Shown in pieces: positions 17,208-24,718 of a stretch of 64,000 nucleotides of DNA; within the stretch, counting starts at the first letter, position 1, and each line of letters opens with the position of its first letter. Location of the stretch: assembly GCF_036226925.1 (NCBI RefSeq), contig NZ_CP109031.1, forward strand, positions 372,001 to 436,000. Direction: 5' to 3'. The notes beneath the pieces were generated by a model. That model was not told where the DNA came from. It saw nothing but the letters and a program-made list of their open reading frames with translations, and did not search any database. This DNA is from Streptomyces sp. NBC_00659. GTDB lineage: Bacteria > Actinomycetota > Actinomycetes > Streptomycetales > Streptomycetaceae. A program made the position numbers and the translations under genes.

Positions 17208-19069
17208 AGGGGCAGCCTCTCCTCGTCACCGGGCTCGTCGACGGACTCGTCCGCGGGCTCCTCGCCGGGCTCGTCATAAGGCTCGAAATCGTGGTCGGGC
17301 TCGTCGGGCTCGTCGTCGTAGTGCTCCGCCTGCTCCTCCATCCATTCGTCCCACCACTCGGCGCCTATGCCGGGGTGCTCCGCCTGGACGCGCTTCCGGA
17401 GGAAGGCCAGGTCGTGCCGCTTGTAGCGGCGGACGATCTGGGCCAGCGACAGATCGGACTCGTCGACCGCGTCGAGCCGTGCCCCGGCGGCGACGAGCGC
17501 CTCCACCAGCGCCTTCGAACCGAGGTCGTTGACCGCCACGTACAGCGGTGTGCGTTCCCGCTGGTCGCGGGCCTCAAGGTCGAGTCCCTCCGCCAGCAGG
17601 CGCGGCAGGAGCGGCTCGTGGTCGAGGAGGTTCAGCAGGTGCAGCAGGGTGCGGCCTTTGGGGTCCCGTACGCGCGGGTCGACACCGGAGTCGAGAAGTT
17701 CCAGCACGCCGGGGGTGTCGCCGTGCTGGACGCGCAGGAACAGTTCGTTGCGCTGAGCCCGCAGCGCCTTCGGCAGGCGGCCCTCGCCGGAGGTCCACGT
17801 CTGCTCCATCGCGAAGCATCCGGCGACGGCACCGCCGAAGGCGCGCAGGGCGCGCTCGCGCTGTTGTTCCTCGTCGCTGTGCGGCATGGTCAGCAGGCCG
17901 CCGGGGCTGAAGGCCACCTCGTGCCATTCCCCGCGGCACCTGATCCGCACCGGTTCGGGGAGCGTCGGGCCCGGCGGGCCGACCGGGGATGCCGGGACGG
18001 GGAGGGCGGGGAACAGTGCCTCGCGGACGAGCGGATGAAGGTGCTCCGCCGCGATGCCACGGGCGCGCATGAGGTCGAGGTCGGGGAGCCTGCGCCACAG
18101 GGCCTCGGCAAGCAGGGGATGGCCCTTGACCTCGTCCCGGTCGACGGTTCGCATCAGCAGTCCGCCGGACTCCGCGGGCTCCAGCAGGATGTGGGTCCGC
18201 CAGTGCGCGGCGATGACGAAGCGGTCGCCGACCCCCTCGGCGATCTGCCGGCGGATCTCCGACTCCAGACGGGTGTGCTCGAGCGCGATCCCGCCCAGGA
18301 GCTCCTCGAGGGCCACCAGCCGGCGCGAGTTCTGCGGCCGGGTCAGGTCCGCCTCGATGCCGGCGGCGGCGAGGGCGGCCTGTGTCTCGCCTTTCTGGTG
18401 CAGCAGTGTGGCCCACTCGGCCAGCGCCGCCGGGTCCCCCGCGCCGGGATCGGCCGTGGGCAGTTCGTCCGTGCCGCGCGGGGTGGCGTCGGCGCGGAAG
18501 AACGGCGGCCGGTCCGTGCCGCCGCCGCAGCGTTCGAGCAGTTCGCCGGTGTGCCGTGTGTCCCACAGATGCCGCGCCGACCGCCAGTCCTCGGTGTCCG
18601 GCTCGAAGACTCCCGCGGCCCGCTCGTTCTCGACCGTGCCGAACCGCAGGGCGATCCGCTGCGGACCCTCGACCATCGCGGGCGTGGTGATGTGCAGGTA
18701 CGGCGTGGTCAGGCGGTTCTCGTCGGCCGCTTTCGGGCGGTAGCGCGCCAGGACGACCGTCCGGTCCGTGGCGAGCGTGGTCCGCCCGCCGAGCAGGCGC
18801 GGCAGATGCCAGCGCAGCAGGTCGGGGGCGAAGTGACGGAGGTCGTCCTCCAGGGCCGTGGCGACGTCGTCGCCGCAGTGGTCGGCCACCTCGGACAGCT
18901 CGAAGGTGATGTCGACGTTGGCCGCCGCGCAGGCTCCGCGCCAGTCACCTGCCAGCCGGGACGCGGTCGCGCGTTCGATCATCCAGCGGGGCACGGCGTA
19001 CCGGCGGATCCGGCGTCGGCTCGACGCCTCGTCCGCGGGGAAGCAGCGGAGTTCGCCACGAGAGCTCAA
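17204..19069 (-). CDS. Large protein with C-terminal ankyrin repeats
   Basis: The protein has 621 residues from a TTG at 19069 that overlaps the stop of the LRR gene (TTGA); extension to 19255 would read deep into the LRR gene. The first 440 residues are a domain I do not recognise. It contains WMIERATASRLAGDWRGACA near 30 and an alpha-helical EEAL-like middle segment (LVALEELLGGIALEHTRLES). About 470-560 holds ankyrin-like units (VLELLDSGVDPRVRDPKGRT, LLAEGLDLEARDQRERTPLY, VEALVAAGARLDAVDESDLS). The last 60 residues are very acidic (DDEPDEPDHDFEPYDEPGEE). The ankyrin part may recognise a partner protein and the N-terminal part could be an effector. It is translationally coupled both to the LRR gene before it and the ATPase after it. 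Confidence 0.8.
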   Translation of the reverse strand: MSSRGELRCFPADEASSRRRIRRYAVPRWMIERATASRLAGDWRGACAAANVDITFELSEVADHCGDDVATALEDDLRHFAPDLLRWHLPRLLGGRTTLATDRTVVLARYRPKAADENRLTTPYLHITTPAMVEGPQRIALRFGTVENERAAGVFEPDTEDWRSARHLWDTRHTGELLERCGGGTDRPPFFRADATPRGTDELPTADPGAGDPAALAEWATLLHQKGETQAALAAAGIEADLTRPQNSRRLVALEELLGGIALEHTRLESEIRRQIAEGVGDRFVIAAHWRTHILLEPAESGGLLMRTVDRDEVKGHPLLAEALWRRLPDLDLMRARGIAAEHLHPLVREALFPALPVPASPVGPPGPTLPEPVRIRCRGEWHEVAFSPGGLLTMPHSDEEQQRERALRAFGGAVAGCFAMEQTWTSGEGRLPKALRAQRNELFLRVQHGDTPGVLELLDSGVDPRVRDPKGRTLLHLLNLLDHEPLLPRLLAEGLDLEARDQRERTPLYVAVNDLGSKALVEALVAAGARLDAVDESDLSLAQIVRRYKRHDLAFLRKRVQAEHPGIGAEWWDEWMEEQAEHYDDEPDEPDHDFEPYDEPGEEPADESVDEPGDEERLPL

Positions 19070-20199
19070 CGGTAGACGCTCCCTATCGCGCGCAGGTCGG
19101 GGTGCGCCCTGCCGACGGGGCGCAGGCGCCGGGTGAAGGACCGCTTCACCTTGCGGGGCAGGCCGGGTCCCAGGCCGACGTACTCCAGGGGCGTGTCGTC
19201 GGGGACGGCCGCCAGCAGGGTCTTCGCGCCCCGTCCGGTCAGACCGGTGTGGCACAACTCGAGCCGGCGCAGCGGGCTGCCGGGCAGGGCGGTGGCCAGC
19301 GCGTGGGCGCCTTCGTCGCCGGTGGTGTTGGCCGGGGCGCCGAGGCTGCGTTCCGACAGCGGCCGGCCCAGGTCGAGCGCCTCGATGCCGCCGAGGGAGT
19401 CGGCGAGGGCCCGGGCACCGGTGGGGCCGATGCCGTTGCCGCCCAGACCGAGGCGTACGGGCCGCGCGGGATCGGCGGCCGCGGCGAGGATCGCGGCGCC
19501 CTCGTCCCCGAGGTGGTTCGCGGGGAGGTACAGCTCGCGCACGCCAGCTTCACGGATCAGCGCCGCCAGGAGCGGGGCGGCGTCGGCGGTCAGCCCGTTG
19601 CCGCCGAGGAAGAGTCGTTCCACCGGGCTGGGCCGGTTGGTGAGGGTCTCGCACAGGGCTCGCAGACCGTCGGTGGTCAGACCGGTGTTGACCAGGTCGA
19701 GGGTGCGCAGCGTGGTGTTGCTGCGGAGCATCGCGGCGAGGGCACGGGCGCCGTGGTCGCCCACCGGGTTGCGCTTGAGCCACAGGGCGTGGACGGTGGC
19801 GTCCGTGGTCAGCGCGTCGGTGAGCGCGGTGACGCCGTCGGGGCCGATGCGGTTGCAGCCGAGGTAGAGCGTGTGCAGGCCATGGCCGTCGGCGAGTGCG
19901 TCGGCGACCGTGCGGGCTCCCTCGTCGCCGATGGCGTTGGTGCCGAGCAGGATGTGCGCGGCGTGCGGGGAGGCCGCGGCCACGGGCATCAGCCGGGCGG
20001 CGCCGCCCGCTCCGAGTCCCTGCTTGCACAGGTCGACACGTCCGTCCGCGCGCACGGTGCCGAGCGGGAACGCCTCGTCGGCCTCGACCGGCAGGGCGGA
20101 CCGCAGTCGGGTCAGCAAGGGCTCCAGCGCGGCGGGTTCGCTGATCGGGATGTCGGGGTGCTCGATCGCGGGGCAGCGTACGGGTGTCGGCTGCGTCAT
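19066..20199 (-). CDS. Leucine-rich-repeat protein (ribonuclease-inhibitor type)
   Basis: The protein has 377 residues from the ATG at 20199, which has GGAG upstream. After about 60 residues it is built of 27-30-residue repeats of the RI/NLR type, for example LYLGCNRIGPDGVTALTDAL, then LWLKRNPVGDHGARALAAML, LDLVNTGLTTDGLRALCETL, LFLGGNGLTADAAPLLAALI and LYLPANHLGDEGAAILAAAA. I count roughly nine units. This curved LRR form is mainly a protein-binding scaffold and is uncommon in bacterial cytoplasmic proteins. It is the first gene of the coupled four-gene operon and may be the recognition subunit. No signal peptide is visible. Confidence 0.88.
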   Translation of the reverse strand: MTQPTPVRCPAIEHPDIPISEPAALEPLLTRLRSALPVEADEAFPLGTVRADGRVDLCKQGLGAGGAARLMPVAAASPHAAHILLGTNAIGDEGARTVADALADGHGLHTLYLGCNRIGPDGVTALTDALTTDATVHALWLKRNPVGDHGARALAAMLRSNTTLRTLDLVNTGLTTDGLRALCETLTNRPSPVERLFLGGNGLTADAAPLLAALIREAGVRELYLPANHLGDEGAAILAAAADPARPVRLGLGGNGIGPTGARALADSLGGIEALDLGRPLSERSLGAPANTTGDEGAHALATALPGSPLRRLELCHTGLTGRGAKTLLAAVPDDTPLEYVGLGPGLPRKVKRSFTRRLRPVGRAHPDLRAIGSVYR

Positions 20200-20307
20200 C
20201 ACCACTCCACCGGTCCATTGCCGGTGCCCGGCGCGCCGAGGGCGGCATCCATCGCCCTCCGCCCGCCAGGGTGAACCGACGCCAATCGACTTACTCCACG
20301 ACAAGGG

Positions 20308-20383
20308 TGGCAAGGCCGGCCGGATTCGAACCGACGTCCTCCAGCTCGATGCTTGGGCGCGACGACCTCTGCGCTACAGCCTT
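20308..20383 (-). tRNA. tRNA-like element with degenerate anticodon arm
   Basis: On the minus strand, 76 bases have tRNA form. Acceptor strand AAGGCTG (20383-20377) pairs with CGGCCTT over 7 bp with one G-U. A GCGC/GCGC D stem has GG in its loop. A T arm GTCGG-TTCGAAT-CCGGC follows. The end is discriminator G plus an encoded CCA at 20310-20308. The anticodon arm does not fold: the stretch CCAAGCATCGAGCTGGAGG gives at best a bulged CCA(A)GC/GCTGG stem with a 5-base loop, so no anticodon can be assigned. The acceptor pairing extends three bases further (GGC/GCC). It may be a tRNA pseudogene or a phage attachment-site remnant. Confidence 0.5.
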
Positions 20384-20503
20384 GCCGCGGTGATCATAAC
20401 CACAATCACGTCCGCGTTCGAACCCAGTTGGGCGCATCGGGGACCGGACGATCCGGTCGGGGAGGTTTGTCGGGCACTCCGGACGGCCCCACGGATTTTC
20501 GCT

Positions 20504-20571
20504 GGGTCCTTCTCCGCCCCGCGTGCTTCTCCGCTCGGCGTGCTTCTCCGCTCTGCGTCTGTCTCCGCTCT
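20504..20571. repeat. 17-bp tandem repeat, four copies
   Basis: The unit GCGTGCTTCTCCGCTCG is repeated at 20521, 20538 and 20555, with a more diverged copy at 20504. Copies differ at one to five positions. It lies between the tRNA-like element and the lipoprotein gene and is not in a gene. Confidence 0.8.
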
Positions 20572-20675
20572 GCGTGCGAAGCCGGTCCCGGCCGTTCCGA
20601 TGGCCGGGCTACGATCCGGACGCGATCTCCGGACTGGATACTGTCGGAACTGCCGTCGAGCCGGGGGAACATGAC

Positions 20676-21068
20676 ATGACCGTCGCAAGGATTCTGAGAC
20701 CCACTCTCGCCGCCGCTCTCCTGGCATCGGCCACCGCCTGCGGAGCGTCCTCCGGGCCGGACACGTCGTCGGGCGCGACGGCCGGCCCGACGGCCGTCAA
20801 GACGCATGGAACGGCAAACCCCCAGCCCGTCAGCGCCGCCATGCCCGATGTCATCGGCGGCAATGCAGGGCGCGCGTTCGAGCAGATGGGCTCCGAACTC
20901 GACATGACGTTCAAGGACGCGAGCGGACGGGGCCGTTCCGTGGACGATCCGGCCGAGTGGAAGATCTGCGGCTCCCAGCCGGGCCCGAACCAGCAGATCA
21001 CCGATTTCCCGGTGGTCTTCGAGGTGATGGAGGTTTCGGAGAGCTGTCAGGACGCGACGCCGAACTGA
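20676..21068 (+). CDS. Small lipoprotein with PASTA-like domain
   Basis: The protein has 130 residues from the ATG at 20676, with GGGGG seven bases upstream. The N terminus MTVARILRPTLAAALLASAT followed by A-C is a lipoprotein signal with the modified Cys at residue 22. After a Ser/Thr/Gly-rich linker comes a single PASTA-like unit (MPDVIGGNAGRAFEQMGS, residues about 57-125) containing two further cysteines that may form a disulfide. PASTA units bind muropeptides or cell-wall fragments in kinases and PBPs; a lone lipoprotein version is common in Streptomyces and of unknown role. The gene stands alone. Confidence 0.75.
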   Translation: MTVARILRPTLAAALLASATACGASSGPDTSSGATAGPTAVKTHGTANPQPVSAAMPDVIGGNAGRAFEQMGSELDMTFKDASGRGRSVDDPAEWKICGSQPGPNQQITDFPVVFEVMEVSESCQDATPN

Positions 21069-21149
21069 CGGGTGCCCGAGGCCTGCCGTGGTCCACGGTC
21101 CGAGGGGCTGGATGACTCGGTCGTCGCCCGGCATGCCGGCCGACTCGAT

Positions 21150-21300
21150 GGCACGGCCGTCCTGGCGGACTCAGCGGTGGGCGAGGCGGGTACCTTCGTC
21201 CGCACGCCGTCTTGGCGGGACTCCGCGGTGGGCAAGGCGGGCACTTGCATCCGCACGCCGTCTTGGCGGACTCCGCATCTGGCGGACGGGTACCTTCGTC
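21150..21300. repeat. About 50-bp tandem repeat, three copies, upstream of MFS gene
   Basis: Three units run from about 21150, 21200 and 21251. The best-conserved part is CCGCACGCCGTCTTGGCGG, followed by ACTCCGCGGTGGGCAAGGCG; units 2 and 3 are nearly identical at their 5' halves. The repeats fill most of the 318-base space between the lipoprotein gene and the MFS gene. Nothing else is visible in that space. Confidence 0.75.
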
Positions 21301-21386
21301 GATGTGTCCGAGAAGACTACGCACGCCTTCCGCGCCCCGTACCCGGCCCGGACGCACACCCGGTTGACGCCCATGACCGGATCGCG

Positions 21387-22631
21387 GTGATCACGCCCGC
21401 GGATCCGTCCACGGCCCCGGCCTCGTCGACCGGCCGTTCCGGGGCGCCGGCTGCCGGGCGGAGGCGGGCAGCGGTGGCCGGTATCCTGACCGCCGCGTTC
21501 GGCGGCTTCGCCAGCTTCAACGTGACGCTCTCCGCGATGCCCGCGTACGCCGTCCGGTCCGGCGCCGGACCGTCGGGGGCCGGAGTACTCACCGCCACCC
21601 TGATGGCGGCCACCCTGGTCGTCCAGCCGTTCACGCCGCGGCTCTTCGCCCGGCTCGGACGCCGGTACTCCCTCGCCCTCAGCGGTGTACTGCTCGCCCT
21701 GCCCTGCCTGTTGCTGCCCGCCGCCACGACGATGTCCACGCTGGCCGGCCTCGTGGCGGTACGCGGGCTGGGTTTCGGCGTCTTCGTCGTCGCCGGCGTC
21801 ACCTTCACCGCCGAACTGTTCCCGCCCGGCAGACGTGGGCGAGCCATCGGCTGGTACGGCGCGGTGGTCGGAGTCGCCGGAGTCCTGGGGGCTCCCCTGG
21901 GCATCGCCCTGGCCCGGCAGGAGGCGTACAGGCTCGCCTTCGCCCTGGCGGCGGGCACGGCCGCCCTGGTCGTGGCCGGCTCGTTCGGCCTTCGCCGTGG
22001 AACGGAGGCGGCTCACCGGGCAGGACCGAGGTCCGGCCGCTCGTGGACCCTGCGCGGGACTTGGCGATCGCTGCGGCCCATGACCGGCCCCTTGTTCGTG
22101 GAGGTCGCCTCCACCACCGCCTACGGCGTCGTCTTCACGTTTCTGCCGCTCACCGCCTCGGCCGCGCCCGAGGCGCTCCTTGCCGCGCAGGCCTCCACCG
22201 TGCTCGCACGGCTCGGCGCCGGGTGGCTCATCGACCGCCACGGTGGCCGCCGGGTGCTCGTACCCGCCGTCGTGGTCACCACTCTCGGCACTGCCGCGGG
22301 TACGGCCTCTCACGAGACGGCACTGCTGCTGATCGGTACCGCCCTGTTCGGAGCGGGCTTCGGAGCCGTCCAGAGCGCCACCCTGGTGCTCGTCATGGAG
22401 GCGGCCGACGACAGCCCCGCCGGTCTCGGCGTCGCCGGGGTCGCCTGGAACGTCGCCTTCGACGGCGGTACGGGAGTCGGCTCGCTCGCGGGCGGCCCTC
22501 TGCTCTCCGTGGGCGGCCCGTCCCTCCTCTTTCCGGCGACGGCGGCCGTCCTGGCCGTATTTCTTCTCGTGGACTTCCTCACGGCACGCCCGCCGCATTC
22601 GAAGAATGGCGACCCGGCGCGCGAAGCCTGA
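21387..22631 (+). CDS. MFS transporter
   Basis: The protein has 414 residues from the GTG at 21387; the longer frame to 21072 would translate the tandem repeats. Twelve membrane segments are predicted. The loop between helices 2 and 3 reads PRLFARLGRRYSLALSG, and a second MFS loop, GWLIDRHGGRRVLVP, is near residue 275. AELFPPGRRGRAIGWYGAVVG resembles motif C regions of drug/metabolite exporters. The substrate cannot be inferred. It is followed by the LLM gene 87 bases downstream. Confidence 0.82.
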   Translation: MITPADPSTAPASSTGRSGAPAAGRRRAAVAGILTAAFGGFASFNVTLSAMPAYAVRSGAGPSGAGVLTATLMAATLVVQPFTPRLFARLGRRYSLALSGVLLALPCLLLPAATTMSTLAGLVAVRGLGFGVFVVAGVTFTAELFPPGRRGRAIGWYGAVVGVAGVLGAPLGIALARQEAYRLAFALAAGTAALVVAGSFGLRRGTEAAHRAGPRSGRSWTLRGTWRSLRPMTGPLFVEVASTTAYGVVFTFLPLTASAAPEALLAAQASTVLARLGAGWLIDRHGGRRVLVPAVVVTTLGTAAGTASHETALLLIGTALFGAGFGAVQSATLVLVMEAADDSPAGLGVAGVAWNVAFDGGTGVGSLAGGPLLSVGGPSLLFPATAAVLAVFLLVDFLTARPPHSKNGDPAREA

Positions 22632-22718
22632 CACCCCGCCGCTCGCCGTACATTCGGATCCTCGAAGGGCTTGGTGTCAACCACCCGACCACGGCGCACA
22701 GTTGCTAGTGTTGGGGGC

Positions 22719-23555
22719 ATGCGGATAGGCGTGAATGTTCCCAACTTCGGGCCCGGCACGAACCCGGATGTCCTGGCCCGCTGGGCCAAAACCGTGGAAG
22801 GTCTCGGGTTCGACCTGTTGATGCTCTCCGACCATGTGGCGATCACCTCGGACGTCGCCAAACAATATCCCGCCCCATTTTATGAACCTGTCACAACTCT
22901 CGCCTGGCTGGCTGGAATTACTACCAGGGTCAAACTGGGTACGACCGTGCTCATCGCCCCCTACCGACACCCCTTGCTGGTCGCCCGCATGGCGGCCAAC
23001 CTGCACCAACTCAGCGGCGGCCGGCTGATCCTCGGCGTCGGGGTCGGGTGGGCCCGGGAGGAGTTCGAGGCACTGGGCGTCCCCTTCGAGCGACGCGGCG
23101 CTCTCACCGACGAACTCTTGCGGACCATACGGACGGCATGGGAGAACGAAGCCGATTATGGCTGCGGACAGGTTCCGATCTGGGTCGGCGGAAACAGCGA
23201 CGCCGCAATGCGCCGGGCCGTGCGTTTCGCGTCTCCGTGGCATCCGCTGCGGTTCACGATGCCCTGGTTCAGGGAGGCCCTGAACCGACTCAACAGTATT
23301 TCATCCGATCTCGGCAAGCCGGTCCCCGAGTTGGTTCCACGCACATTCCTCCGGATCACGGAGAAACCGATCGACCACCCGGATCGCCGGGCGGGCGAAG
23401 GCACCATCGAGCAGATTCTCGAGGACCTCGAGGAATTGCGTCGCGCCGGTGCCGAGACCGTACTGCTCGATCCCTACCACGGCGATCCGAACGAGACCTT
23501 GCGGCCCGAGGTGGCATGGCAGGCACTGGCCACCGTGGCCGCCCACCGGCCATAG
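22719..23555 (+). CDS. LLM-class flavin-dependent oxidoreductase
   Basis: The protein has 278 residues from the ATG at 22719 (MRIGVNVPNFGPGTNPDVLA). The luciferase-like fold is clear: FDLLMLSDHVAI near residue 30, TTRVKLGTTVLIAPYRHPLLVARMAANLHQLSGGRLILGVGVGW near 70-115, and IWVGGNSDAAMRRAVRFA near 150. The TIGR03619-like group uses F420 or FMN; the cofactor cannot be fixed from sequence alone. The gene lies 27 bases before the deaminase gene and is probably co-transcribed. The local base composition around 22850-22930 is noticeably less GC-rich (Asn-Ile-Pro and Phe-Met codons with A/T endings). Confidence 0.88.
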   Translation: MRIGVNVPNFGPGTNPDVLARWAKTVEGLGFDLLMLSDHVAITSDVAKQYPAPFYEPVTTLAWLAGITTRVKLGTTVLIAPYRHPLLVARMAANLHQLSGGRLILGVGVGWAREEFEALGVPFERRGALTDELLRTIRTAWENEADYGCGQVPIWVGGNSDAAMRRAVRFASPWHPLRFTMPWFREALNRLNSISSDLGKPVPELVPRTFLRITEKPIDHPDRRAGEGTIEQILEDLEELRRAGAETVLLDPYHGDPNETLRPEVAWQALATVAAHRP

Positions 23556-23582
23556 CCGACACCTTCCAGAAACGGAGCAACA

Positions 23583-24131
23583 GTGGCCCCCAACGACCAC
23601 GACCTTCCCGAGAGCGGTACCCCCCGCGCCGGCACCGTCGGCGAAGCCGAACTGCCCTACCTGCGCCGCTGCGTCGAGCTGGCGGCCGAGGCGGTGGAGG
23701 CCGGTGACTGGCCGTTCGGATCCGTGCTCGTCGACGCGGACGGCAAGATCCTGGCCGAGGAACGCAACCGTGAGTCCACCACCGGCGACCCGACCGCGCA
23801 CCCGGAGTTCGAACTCGCCCGCTGGGCCGCGGCCCACCTGAGCCCCGAGGCACGAGCCACGGCGACCGTGTACACCTCGGGTGAGCACTGCCCGATGTGC
23901 GCGGCCGCGCACGGATGGGTCGGGCTGGGACGGATCGTGTACGCGAGCTCGTCCCAGCAGGCTCGGGACTGGAAGGCGGAGTGGGGCGTGCCCATCACCT
24001 CGCCCTTGAGTCCACTGTCCATCCAGGACGTCGTCCCCGGTCTGGACGTGGCGGGCCCGGTTCCGGAACTCGCCGAGCAGGTACGAGACTTGCAGTGGCG
24101 CTTCCGTACCGGGAACAGCACGACCGGCTGA
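23583..24131 (+). CDS. Nucleoside/cytidine-deaminase-like zinc enzyme
   Basis: The protein has 182 residues from a GTG at 23583, with GGAGC upstream. The CDA-fold zinc motif is HPE (near residue 67, in TAHPEFELARWAA) with CPMC near residue 104 (TSGEHCPMCAAAHGWVG). Glu is the proton shuttle and the His and two Cys bind zinc. The family includes guanine deaminase and tRNA adenosine deaminase; the HPE form instead of HAE is a small departure. The C-terminal IQDVVPGLDVAGPVPELAEQ matches the end of guanine-deaminase-like proteins. It is probably co-transcribed with the LLM gene; a purine or pteridine-like substrate is a guess. Confidence 0.85.
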   Translation: MAPNDHDLPESGTPRAGTVGEAELPYLRRCVELAAEAVEAGDWPFGSVLVDADGKILAEERNRESTTGDPTAHPEFELARWAAAHLSPEARATATVYTSGEHCPMCAAAHGWVGLGRIVYASSSQQARDWKAEWGVPITSPLSPLSIQDVVPGLDVAGPVPELAEQVRDLQWRFRTGNSTTG

Positions 24132-24145
24132 CCGCCGCACGAACG

Positions 24146-24182
24146 CCGGGGCCTGGCAGCGGAATCCGCTGCCAGGCCCCGG
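24146..24182. terminator. Bidirectional terminator between convergent genes
   Basis: CCGGGGCCTGGCAGCGGA at 24146-24163 and TCCGCTGCCAGGCCCCGG at 24165-24182 are perfect 18-base complements around a single A, so the tip must open to form a small loop. This very strong hairpin separates the deaminase gene from the convergent NRPS operon. Confidence 0.85.
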
Positions 24183-24203
24183 TCGTTCCCACGTGTCCGC
24201 GGA

Positions 24204-24656
24204 TCAGACCATGAACTGGTCGTACTTCGCCATGTGCTCCTGCAGTTCCTCCAGGCTGGGGTTGCGCCCGTTGGCCGTGAGGCGCCCCAGGCCGCGGAAG
24301 TAGTCCTCACGGTTGTAGATCGGGTAGAACATGATGAGCAGCGTGGCGTCCTCGTTGCCCCTGTTCGTGAACCCGTGCGGCTCGCCCTTGGGTATGTAGG
24401 CGAACGCCCCGGGCTCACCCACCACCTTGCGGTCGCCGATGGTGAACTCGATCTCGCCCTTCACCACGTAGAACATCTCGGTGGACTGCTTGTGGATGTG
24501 CGGGCTGGCACCGCTCGCCTCCGGAGCCATGTGGTGCTCGAAGAAGCCGAACTCCCCGTCGGAGTCGGCCGTGGTGAGCTTGAGGTAGGTCCTCTTCGTG
24601 TCCCGGATGTTGACGAACTCGCCTTCGCCCGAGGGAACATACAGCGGAACGGACAT
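24204..24656 (-). CDS. Cupin-domain protein, last gene of the NRPS operon
   Basis: The protein has 150 residues from the ATG at 24656, with AAGGAGAG upstream. It is a single cupin: SPHIHKQSTEMFYVVKGEIEF (motif 1: two His and a Glu that bind metal) near residues 52-72, and AYIPKGEPHGFTNRGN (motif 2 with the fourth His ligand) near 88-103. All four metal ligands are present, so it could be an enzyme (dioxygenase, isomerase or cyclase) rather than a simple binding protein. It lies 62 bases after the MFS gene and closes the operon before the terminator at 24146. A tailoring role on the pathway product is plausible. Confidence 0.85.
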   Translation of the reverse strand: MSVPLYVPSGEGEFVNIRDTKRTYLKLTTADSDGEFGFFEHHMAPEASGASPHIHKQSTEMFYVVKGEIEFTIGDRKVVGEPGAFAYIPKGEPHGFTNRGNEDATLLIMFYPIYNREDYFRGLGRLTANGRNPSLEELQEHMAKYDQFMV

Positions 24657-24718
24657 TTCTCTCCTTGGATGCTGATCAACTGTGCTGAATCGACTACGGG
24701 TTCGGCGTGCGGGGGTGG

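Noticed and set aside
23583..24656. LLM/deaminase genes as part of the NRPS cluster
   Set aside because: They are on the opposite strand and separated by a strong bidirectional terminator, so co-regulation with the operon is not supported.
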